64,000 bases of DNA from Posidonia oceanica (Eukaryota; Streptophyta; Magnoliopsida; Alismatales; Posidoniaceae): positions 99,245,501 to 99,309,500 of the forward strand of contig JAZBRS010000026.1 in NCBI GenBank assembly GCA_037176725.1, read 5' to 3'. The translations under genes and the position numbers were made by a program. Shown here piece after piece: positions 55,401 through 64,000 of the stretch. The notes under the pieces were generated by a model. The model saw nothing but the letters and a program-made list of their open reading frames with translations, did not search any database and was not told the origin of the DNA. The first letter of the stretch is position 1, and each line of letters opens with the position of its first letter.

Positions 55401-58148
55401 TGCTGACCTTGCGAACGCGGCCGCAGAACCCCTTCTCGAGGGGTGGAAAAGCAAGAGGGGAGGATGAGGAGGCTGAAGGAGTAGGTGCTTACCAGTTTCC
55501 GCGTCTGGGACGTCCTCCCGACGTAGGTGGTTCCAGGAGCCGCCGGTGGAGTTCGTCCGGTGAGGGGGAGCGCTGTCGGCTGCTTGCGAGGGCTGGAATC
55601 GCCTCGAGGCGACTCTCCGGAGCTTCCTGGATGGCTGGACGCAAGCTTCGAAGGTCGGAGGAAGAACCGGCAAGGTTGGGTGCACTGCTGGTCGTCCGAG
55701 GTGGAGGAAGGTGACTGTTGCTCGTTGGGTCGAAGGGAGGCTTCCGGCGAGTAGCTGGGACTTCGGTGAAGGGTTCTGGGCGGTTGGTTTGGGCAGTGGA
55801 AGTCTGTGCTGCGTTTTGCAGGTGGATCGATTTCTGGCAGAAAAAGGAGACGACTGTTTGTTGTGGGGGGTTTGCTCTGTGAGGAGAGTTGGAGGCAAAG
55901 TAGGGCGGGGTTGGAAAGGTGGTTGCCCGGCGAGTGTCTGGGCGGAGTTTCGGGGGACGCGGTGGACTGTGGCACTGGGAATTTCGGAAGGGAAAGGCGG
56001 TGGGTTCTGTTGGGTTTCCGGTGGATTCAGGAGGGATGCTGGGCTCGTTTCGCTGTGGGAAGGAATGGAAGGTTTGCAGGAGGCTTCGGCGAAGTTGGGG
56101 GAGGAATTCTGGAGGATTTAGGGGGTGCTTCCGGCTTTGGTTTGCTGTCTGAAGAAGAGGCCGAAGTCCGGTGTTTCTGGGTGGATTTCAGGGGAAGAAA
56201 GGGGCTCTCACCTGACGGGAATTGCTCCTGGGACCTCCTCCTCTCTTTCGGGATGTTCTCTCTATCCTTCGCCCCTCTTTCCCTCCTGTTTTTGACCCTT
56301 AAGAAATCCGGTTGCTTGCAGGCCTGGCTGTGGCGAATTAATGCGGAGGGGCGGTGGCAGGATGCACGGACGCGGTGCGGCGCACGCCGGTCTGGTCCGG
56401 CAGAGACGTGCGAGCGCAGGTCTGCAGTGACAGGGGCTGGTGCTGCAGCTGCTGTGGCAGGACTGTAGCAGCAGCGATCACTGTAGCACCTGGCGCGCGG
56501 GCGAGGGAAGGAGGACGACGGACTGTAGCAGCGGGCTGCGGGCCGAATTTTTGAAAAAAAAGGAAAGAAATGGCAAACGGGCTGATAAGCCCAGTAAGGA
56601 AGAAAAGGAAGATAAAAAGGAAGAAAGAAAGAAAGATGGAAAGAAAAAAATAGGAGAAAATAAGATAAAAATAAATAAAAATATGGGATGACTTGGGTTG
56701 TAGGTTAGACGTTTATCTGGATTTTTTAATGACCGTTTTCAGGTTAATTAGTGTGTTTTAGGCTTGATTAGGGTTTTAGGATTTTATTTTGTTTTTAATC
56801 CATTTCCCACTTGATTAAGTGTTGGTTAAATTCTTTTAAATTGTTTTTAACATTGTGTTTTCTTGTTAAGTATTTTAGGATGTTAATTAGGATTTTTAGG
56901 ATTTATTTTCATATTATTTTGAGTGGGTTTTGGGCTTTTAGTTCTAGTCTTTTGTATTTTCCTTCTTTAAGTCTTTTGAACCATGCTTTTGTTTTTCACT
57001 TGTTAATTCTTCTTGATGTTTTTTTTAGTTGGATTTTTCCTGACTTGATTAAGTATTTTAGGTCTTTTAACTGTATTTTCTTTTTCCTTTCTTAATTAAG
57101 TTTTATGTTATTTCTTTCTTATGTTTGTTAGGTTAAGTCTTTTACCTCTCTTAATTACTTGTTTTAGTATTCGATTTTTAATTCTTCTTTTTAGGGTTCG
57201 TTTTTCAATTCTTTTAGTGGGGTTTTCATCTTTGGTAGGTTCTGATTTTATTTCAATTTTTTAGTTGATTTTACAGTATTTTGTTTTAGTTTGTTTTGCA
57301 TTTTTTAGTTTGCATGCTTGATTTTCTTTTTAGCTTGATTTAGTTAAGTGTGGGTTTTTAATTATTTATTTAATGTTTTTTAGTTACTTTTCTTGGAATT
57401 CTGATTTGTTTCTTTTAGGTTTTGGGGTTTTACAGATTTTTAAGGATTTTCATGGGTTTTTGCAAAAGAAAGAAAAAGAAAAGAGAAGGAAGAAGAGAAA
57501 GGGAAAAAAGGGAAATAAAAGGGAAAGAGGTAGGTTTGAGGGAAAAGATTTTTTTAAAATTCAAGAAAGATGGTAAAAATAAAATAAAAATAGGAATAAG
57601 GTGGAGAAGGGGTAGGAGTACAAAGGGGGCCCGCAGCCAAGCCAGAAAAAGGGCGAGAAGGGGAGGAAAAGAGAGACGATAATCAGGAGAGAGAGAGGAG
57701 AGAGAAAGCGATAATCCCGGAGAGAGAAAACGATAATCCAGGCAAAAGGGGGTCTTAGGAGTCTCGGAAAGGGGTGAAATTTGGCAGGTGTGGGGTCTAG
57801 GGTTTCTAGTTCCGCTCCTGGAGTTTTGGTTCAGTTTTGAGGAAGTTTTGGAGGGGTTTTGAGGTGTAGAAAAAGGGTATTTTGGCCTAAGTTTCCTAGG
57901 GTTTTTGGGAGGGGTCTGGTTTGAGATTTTGCAGGCTTTTTGGTGGGTTTACCAAGTCATCAGGGGTGAGTGTTCCTATGAATTTTGGTGGATTTTCAGG
58001 TTCGGGAAAGGGGGGTAAGCTTGGGTCAAGTTTAGGCTTGTTTTGAGGGAAAAGAAGGAGAGGAAGGTGTGGATTTGGGTCTAGGTTCGGGTCCAGCAGC
58101 CACCGGAAGGCTCCAAACGATCCAGCCTGTCAAAATGGGGTGTCAACA
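52410..58148 (-). mobile_element. Solo LTR F (5739 bp)
   Basis: Complete minus-strand LTR. On the plus strand it runs from TGTAGTAATCCC to GGGGTGTCAACA, with GCTGC on both sides and no internal region. That is the product of recombination between two LTRs of one element. Layout equals that of LTR B: GTTTTGCG array (about 53280-53910), splice donor CTG|GTAAG at 55492, A/T-rich part (about 56640-57450) and conserved start. It has the same end-type as B, with the extra TGCACGCGAGC segment. Confidence 0.95.
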
Positions 58149-58153
58149 GCTGC
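58149..58153 (+). repeat. Target-site duplication of solo LTR F, right
   Basis: GCTGC directly after GTGTCAACA, matching 52405-52409. Joining the flanks restores a continuous coiled-coil reading frame. Confidence 0.93.
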
Positions 58154-59166
58154 GCAGCAACATACCCCACCGGTGATTGATTCAGCTGCAGAGATTGCTG
58201 AGCTGAGGAGGCAGCTAGAGGTGACTCAGGAGGTATAACTTGCTCTTCTTCTTTTAAATTCATATTTCTGCTTATGCTAATGGGTTGCTGTTTCTTTTCG
58301 ATCCCTTCTTGCAGGATCTGGCAGTGAGCCGTGGCATGGCAGCTCTACTTGAGGACGAGGTGATGCATTTTCGAGCCAAGGTCGTGTGCGGTAGACTTGC
58401 CACTGGTCGGCCAGTCCCTCTTTCTCCGTTGTCCATGTCGAGGCATCTCTCCGACAGCCGTCGTCCACCAGGTGGGGGGTCTCAGGTTGCGTCCCAGGCT
58501 TCTCCAGGTGGTTCGACATGTCAGCCGGTTCGGCCTCCTATAGCTCCTTCTTCGGACCATTCAGAGGAGAACTCCTGTCTCCAGGATTAGGTATAATTGT
58601 CTTTATTATTTCCTTTCCACCTTTTAGTTGAATTTTCCATGGTTCTGACACCACCGTTTGTAGGTTGCTTATCTGGAGGGTGAGCTGAAGGAGCAGGCTG
58701 GTGACTTCATAATTGCCAGCTCCGTTGGGAGGCTGGAGGAGCTGGAGGGGACTGTTGCTGCTAGGGACGCTCAGATTCAGGAGCTGGAGCAGCAGGTCAC
58801 CGACAAGGATACCGAGATTGCCCAAGCTCAGGCGGTATGATTTGATTCAGTGCTCTTTCGTTTCTATGTCCTAGCTTGTGTCTGATATTTTGATTGCTTC
58901 CTTCCTCAGAGTTTGCAAGGCACAGAGGCGTTCGCCTCTTAGCTTGAGGTTGAGCTAGGGCACTACCGGAGGTATGCCTGCGTCACTAGTGCCAGGTTGG
59001 GGGAGCCTGTTCCTCCTGTACCGAGCCACCAGTCGGGTAGCCACCGCTCTTGGTCTGTCTCCAGGGCTCCGTCAGGTGTTTCTGTTCACCAGTCACCTCA
59101 GCCTCCTACCGCTCCTTCTCCGGCTCCTCCTTCAGCTCCCGAGGGTGAGGGAGAGAGTCCTTCTTA
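58149..59166 (+). pseudogene. Coiled-coil gene remnant, 3' exons
   Basis: Continues 51624-52409 across solo LTR F. I read four exon pieces: 58149 to about 58230 (AEIAELRRQLEVTQE, then GTATAA donor); about 58317-58590 (starts DLAVSRGMAALLEDE after TTGCAG); about 58664-58835 (VAYLEGELKEQAG ... IQELEQQV, then GTATGA); about 58911-59166 (Pro/Ser-rich tail, real stop). All junctions have GT and AG. TAG codons at about 58588 and 58941 fall where Gln would be expected. Heptad-like Leu/Glu/Gln patterns indicate a coiled coil. Function unknown. Confidence 0.6.
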
Positions 59167-59995
59167 GCTTTCCTGTACTTCAGGGGTATGCCCCGGTGCT
59201 CTTGTAGAACAATTATATTTTCGAAATGATATAGATTTTTGCGCACTTAGCAAAACTTGTCAAATATCTCTTTTAAAATACCTTTCTCAGAGTTGGAATG
59301 AGCTTAAGCGATCAATATAGTAAAATAATGGCCCTTAATTCAAATTAACTTGAAACCAGCATATTCATGTGAAATAGTATGTAAATGACATAGTTACAAA
59401 GAAAGATTTCACCTGGGAGCCTTACATTTGAGTTTTGAAGTCCTCGACGCTTACGCGAGCCATTAACTTGATGAAATGAATAACCAGTGATTCTGAATGG
59501 CCCAGATGTCCAAGAAATATGAAACCACTGCTCACATGTGTATTTCAACTTAATTAAACCTCTAGGACTGATAAAAATGGTTTATGCAACTTAATCACGG
59601 ATTAGGGGGTGATCCAGCCAAGTTCAGTGACTTAAGTCACTGATAAAACGTTATACGCCTCATCTGGTGCGGCCAACGTTATCCGCTGCATTTTCTGTGT
59701 CCAACGTCGGAAAGCTGATTTAAATGTTATACACCTCACATGGCGCAGCTAACGTAGGATGCGCTATATCTCGCGTACAACGAAGCGAGCCCATAATCTT
59801 TTCTTTCCTTTCTTGTTCTTGGCTAATCTTCTGGAATGCTTCAAAATTCTCTTAATGTCCATGTGGGGAGGTTTCCCACGATTTTTCCTGTGCTTAAAAA
59901 AGCTTGGCCACCCCTTGGAATCTGTGCACACTTGCCCCTTGCATCTTTGCTTATTTTCTCGACTTGTGCTTCTTCCTCTCTTCTCCCTTGCTCTC
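59167..59995 (+). other. Intergenic stretch with two diverged twin-hairpin modules
   Basis: No gene seen. Modules at 59650-59705 and 59726-59781 have arms such as GTTATACGC, GCGGCCAAC and GCGTACAAC, with 28-bp spacing. They lie 215-345 bp before the ATG of the next gene. Confidence 0.6.
59650..59781 (+). repeat. Diverged twin-hairpin modules (pair)
   Basis: Two successive modules keep the four-arm order and 28-bp pitch of the array at 44616-46769. Stems are imperfect: the outer GTT/AAC and inner CGC/GCG pairs are kept, while the middle three positions are often mismatched. Confidence 0.6.
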
Positions 59996-61341
59996 ATGGC
60001 TTCTGGTTCAGTCCCCAATGTTTTCATGCATAACAAGAAGGGAGTTGCAAAACATTTGGAAGAGATTGAAGGGCATATGATGTCCCACATCAAAGTGGGG
60101 AAGGTATGATTTTCTTCATTGGTCCTTCTATTCTCTCTTGTTCCTCATGCATTTAACTTTGTTTGCAGGAAATCCTCAACTTCACAAAAACACCCTGCCT
60201 TGATAATGACTTCCCTTACTATTCTCCTTGGGTGAAAGAGTTTGTACTTTGGGCTCGGGAAAGGAAGTCCGTTATGATCCGTTCATGCTTTGGTGGACTT
60301 CTGGATTTATTGGACACAACCTTGGACTGGCCTTTGCTCCATGCCTCATGCACCTTCTGGAGTCCTGAGACTCATACTTTCTTCTTTGGGGGCTGTAAGA
60401 TGATAATCCTAGTGGAGGATGTTTATGGCCTGCTTGGTGTGACTCAGATTGGAGCGGCCCGGTCGAATATTGATTTTCCATTGCCATACGTGACAGCAGA
60501 TATGCAGATATTCATAGACCGTATCTTCACTGCTCCGCCTACTTTCCTATTGATTAGAGGTTGCCGACTCAACTTGGGGCATTTATATTACAGCTTCCAG
60601 CGGATCAAGGACTCTACCTCCCAGGATCAGTTGCTGATGTGTCTGTATTTATTGATTGGAGGCCTCACCATATTTGTCTCCAGAGACTTCTCCTTGGATG
60701 TCTATCACACTGAGTTCTTGATAGGCCTTACTGAGCATTTTTGGTGTTCTCCTTCAGTCGCCATCCTTGCAGCTACATACCTTGGTCTAACCAGTGTCTC
60801 AACTGGAGGGGACTTTGTCGGCTCTCCTTTTCTTCTTTCCAGGTGGCTGTAGGTCCATTTCCTGTGGTTCGGGCCTGTGAGGACTGATTTGATCGAGGAA
60901 AGGGTTTGCTCTTTATCTTCTGCCCCTATTGATATCTTTGCACCTTCCACGCCCTTCTATCATAAGCATCAGGTGCGAGGTTCTTCAGTTGAGTTGGAGC
61001 TGATAGGGCCCACTCACTTTGTGGTGTACAACTCCCATCGTTGTTTTGAGGTGGTGGGGCAGAAGAAAGGGGTGCCGGCTCAGCTGAGTTCTATTCCTCG
61101 TATCTGGGTTCGAGAACGCAGTCTTCCATCTGATGCAGTGATGGTGTACTACATCCAGGCTCTCTGGTCGTCTCTGGACCGCCATGATGATTCAGATGGG
61201 ACCTCAGCTGCTCCCTTGACTTGCTGCCTACTACGGGAGGATGCGCACTTGAGTTGGTATTCAAAGCTACTTCCCAAACCCAAGGAGTGGGTTGAAGCGA
61301 CCGGCGTGCTGCGTAGGAAGAGGAAGAAGACAATTAGATAG
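59996..61341 (+). pseudogene. Plant-mobile-domain-like protein gene, two exons, one internal stop
   Basis: Exon 1 is 59996-60103 (36 codons from ATG, MASGSVPN...). The intron is 60104-60168 (65 bp, GTATGA...TTTGCAG) and exon 2 runs 60169-61341, with phase 0 on both sides. The protein shows a plant-mobile-domain-like pattern: DWPLLHASCTFWSPETHTF, then an MIILVEDVYGLLGV segment. A TAG at 60850-60852 interrupts the frame, which then stays open to a normal stop after RKRKKTIR. It is therefore a lightly damaged copy, or possibly a readthrough or alternatively spliced gene. It lies tail-to-tail with the minus-strand pol of element G, so it may be an antisense accessory gene of G, as described for some Tat relatives such as Grande. 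Confidence 0.72.
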
Positions 61342-61532
61342 GTAATTATTGTAATTCATTTCATTTCTAGACCATGTATTTTCTATTTTCAAGGAAATAA
61401 AAGATCTCTTTCTTATTTCATCTCTATTCACATGCTTTGGACTATGTTGAGTTTAGGAATATTCCCTAGTGGCCTTGGCATTGGATCAAGAGCCCTTTAT
61501 CAGAATTCTACAGTTTAAGTCACAATTAAAAT

Positions 61533-61640
61533 GTAAGACGCTCAAATTGGAACTTATAACGTAAGACGCCTCATATCTCGCGGCTAACATTCCTCTGGTG
61601 ATCGTTGTTCGCTCCAGATGACGCGTCCAACGTTGGACGC
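61533..61640 (+). repeat. Diverged twin-hairpin module plus one near-perfect arm pair
   Basis: A module at 61533-61588 (GTAAGACGC arms twice, right arm GCGGCTAAC) is followed at 61604 by GTTGTTCGC. The perfect palindrome GCGTCCAACGTTGGACGC follows at 61623-61640, identical to the array near 46 kb. Confidence 0.7.
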
Positions 61641-62136
61641 TAAGTTTTGCTCATTTAATGTGTCTGACTAATTTTTCTGCACAATCTCGGCAAATTTGTT
61701 ATTCCATCTAGGGGTATTATTGCCCCTAGTCCAAAGTGACCTCTGAAAACTCAGAAATGACCTTAATAAAATGGCTTTTGAAATCTTAGGCATAACCTAC
61801 ATACAATGCATACTTTGAACAATCTTGATGCCATGAAAACAAATGCCTTAATGCAATGGAAAAATCAAGGAAAACTTAAGTTTTGGATAACAAGCATTGG
61901 CCTCAGCTTTGTTGTCTAAAGATAATATGCCTGACGGGGGACTGTCTCTTCTTGAGATTCCAATCTTGGCTCGTAGGCGAATACCAAGTAATCGTCTTGA
62001 ATAGGAGGGGTCAAGTACAACGCGGAGTCGTAAAATTTCCTAGATTTTTGCATCATCGGCCTTACTTGTTATCTGTTTCATGAGGTAATGTTGGTTGGGT
62101 AGATTTTACCCTACTCACTATTTTTTGATTATTGAT

Positions 62137-62275
62137 CTTTTGCTATTTTTTGGATTTTTTGTTTTATCATTTTTTTTGAATTTTGGTTTTATCATTTTTT
62201 GGATTTTTGGTTTTATTATTTTTTTGGATTTTTGGTTTTATCATTTTTTTTGGATTTTGGTTTTATCATTTGTAA
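62137..62275 (+). repeat. T-rich 26-bp tandem repeat
   Basis: About five imperfect copies of TTTTTTGGATTTTTGGTTT plus TATCATT. Simple-sequence expansion, no coding sense. Confidence 0.8.
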
Positions 62276-63027
62276 GAGAAGAATAATCTTCCAAGAGGTT
62301 GGGAAACAGGAGACCTCATGGCTAGAAAACCTTGACAGTTTGGTCTCTTGTGCATCTCAGAGTCAGAAGATATCTTGGGCTTGCTTTGGCACCTAACTGC
62401 CCCTAAACCTAGGCTTTTGCCCCTTTGCCTCTAAGTGTACAGTGCAGGATGTGGGTAGAAGGAAGGTCAATGTCCTATCCTAAGATTTCAGCTAAAGATT
62501 TGAAGCTTATACCCCTCCCAGTTCAAGGTTGATTCCTACTGCGCCTAGTATTTCCCTAGCTTTTCAGTTTTGACTCTTGGACAGCTTCTTTGCCGCCTTC
62601 TTTTCCATTTTCTTTCTTTTCTTGCACATGGACAGCTTCTTTGCTGTCTTCTTTTCTTTTCTTTTTTCTGGGTATTTTGGCAAGTAGTCTCACCCCGTTT
62701 GAGTGCTCGGTCAATGGATACTCATTCCTTGACGGACCGAGATATTCTTCTATTTGGTACACTCCCTTCTTTTCTGCGCTTCTAAGTTTTGGCCTTAGAC
62801 GCCTACCCGATTTGTACTAGGGTAACATGTCAGACTCAAGGGATGTGTGTGGACTTGTTGTTCATGAACTGGGAGGGGGCTCCTTATGGTTTTGCCTCTA
62901 TCTCAGTGTTGGATCATTTCCCTCCTTCTCCCACAAAGTGTATGTGAGGTGAGGCTAAAGGATGACTCCTAGGCTTCGAAAGCTGTAGGTCCTCAAGCAC
63001 GGGTAATCTAATGGCTCAGTGTGCATG

Positions 63028-64000
63028 TCAAGGGTAGTACCTCTTGAGGTGCAGTGCATTCCAAGGATATTCAAGTTTAGTGCCATCCTCTCTAGCCAAA
63101 CAATAGGCATTGCCCGGATATGCCCCAACCACCAAGTATGGTCCTTCCCAATTCGGTCTCAGTTTCCCATGCTTGCGAGGAAGGATTTCTTTAAGCACCC
63201 ACTCACCAACATTGAATTTACGTTCAATTACTTTCTTTTTATAAGCTCTTGCAAGTCGTTCTTGGTAGAAGCGTGCATGCTCAGCTGCTTGCAACCGCTT
63301 CTCATCTAGCAAATCTAACTGTAGACTTAGTAACTGCCTCTTATCCTCAACATTTATCTCATCATCGAGTTGTACTGTAGATGAGGGGACCAAGATCTCA
63401 AATGGGACTACTGTCTCCATACCATAAGTAAGCGCAAACGGGGTTTGACCTGTAGACCTTCTTATGGAGGCTCGATAGGCCCATAAGGTATTAATTAATT
63501 TATCTGTCCAATCATGTCCCTTGGCTCCTCCTACCATTTTCTTAAGGATTCAGATTAACGTTTTATTAGTAGCTTCAACTTGCCCATTACCTTGGGGGTA
63601 ATATGGCGATGAAGGATGCAATTCAATCTTAAACTTCTTACAGAGCTTTTTGAAGTCTTGGAATACGAAGACTGTGTCATTGTCTGCTACTAGTCTCTTT
63701 GGAACTCCGAACCTTGAGAGGATATTTTTCCGCATGAACTTGCAAAGATTTGAAGCTTTGATCTCGGTGACCGCTTCTGCTTCAGCCCATTTGGTAAAGT
63801 ACTTAGTGGCTGTGAATATGAACCTATACTGCTTTTTGGTGTCGAAGGGTCCTACGACATCAAATGCCCACATGGAGAAAGACCATATTGCTTGAGTGGG
63901 GTTTAGCTCTGATGCTGGTGCATGTATTCTGTCTGCATGGATCTGGCATTGCCTATATCTCTTCACCTTGTTTGCACAATCTGCCTCCATTGTGGGCAAG
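63028..64000 (-). pseudogene. Element G integrase C-terminal half (Ty3/Gypsy), decayed
   Basis: Minus-strand integrase running off the right edge. Visible are the end of the zinc domain, the catalytic core with AFDVVGPF (first Asp), VADNDTVF (second Asp; the usual Gly after Asn is Asp) and GNGQVEATNK (Glu). The C-terminal module follows, with KLRPNWEGPYLVV. A TGA at 63550-63552 interrupts the frame, and the protein ends at 63028. In the zinc domain the expected C-x2-C reads Y-x2-C, so one ligand is lost. Sequence is clearly different from A and B (about half of the residues at aligned motifs differ), so G is another Ogre/Tat-like family. It is too decayed to act by itself. Confidence 0.9.

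Larger units (their letters stand above)
61342..63027. other. Spacer between plant-mobile-domain-like gene and element G pol
   Basis: No gene seen. It contains diverged twin hairpins (61533-61640), a T-rich repeat (62137-62275) and GC-poor unique sequence. If element G is read leftward, this is its 3' untranslated region. No TGTTGACACC-type LTR edge or clear PPT was found here. Confidence 0.5.

Noticed and set aside
62095..62286. Phe/Ile-rich 63-codon frame
   Set aside because: It is encoded entirely by the T-rich 26-bp repeat.

Overview
The window is repeat-dense plant nuclear DNA, probably from a eudicot. It consists almost entirely of nested Ty3/Gypsy LTR retrotransposons of the Tat/Ogre clade. 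The clade call rests on the protein order Gag, protease, RT, a degraded RNase H, a second (archaeal-type) RNase H and DD35E integrase. It is also supported by LTRs of 4.6 to 6.0 kb, a tRNA-Arg-like primer site, and extra ORFs that are neither gag nor pol. I see no ordinary host gene, rRNA, tRNA gene or CRISPR array. Species cannot be named from this sequence.

Layout. (1) 1-15817 plus 42550-43360, minus strand: element A. It runs off the left edge, its gag-pro-pol carries six stops and one frameshift, and its 5' LTR is split by element B. (2) 15818-42544, plus strand: element B. It is complete, with LTRs of 5983 and 5993 bp, target duplication GCTGG on both sides, PBS, PPT, an uninterrupted 2876-codon gag-pol and an intact 400-codon extra ORF (DUF7745-like). 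I count about 19 substitutions plus one 10-bp indel between its LTRs, so it is young. (3) 43361-51339, plus strand: three head-to-tail 5'-truncated LTR pieces (C, D, E). Between C and D lies an unusual array of twin hairpins built on GTTGGACGC / GCGTCCAAC. (4) 51340-62000: a decayed coiled-coil gene split by a solo LTR (F, minus strand, 5739 bp, duplication GCTGC), then a decayed two-exon plant-mobile-domain-like gene, with more diverged twin hairpins around both. (5) 63028-64000, minus strand: the integrase end of another element, G, leaving the window on the right.

Order of events: A inserted into LTR C, and B later inserted into the 5' LTR of A. F inserted separately into the coiled-coil gene and was reduced to a solo LTR.

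How the parts work together in B: the LTR drives a transcript and carries a conserved 5' splice site, and a conserved 3' splice site lies just before gag. Splicing would remove about 4.5 kb, including the PBS and a conserved leader, and would separate a gag-pol mRNA from the full-length genomic RNA. This is inference. The most unusual finding is the twin-hairpin repeat, whose stems show paired (compensatory) changes between copies.
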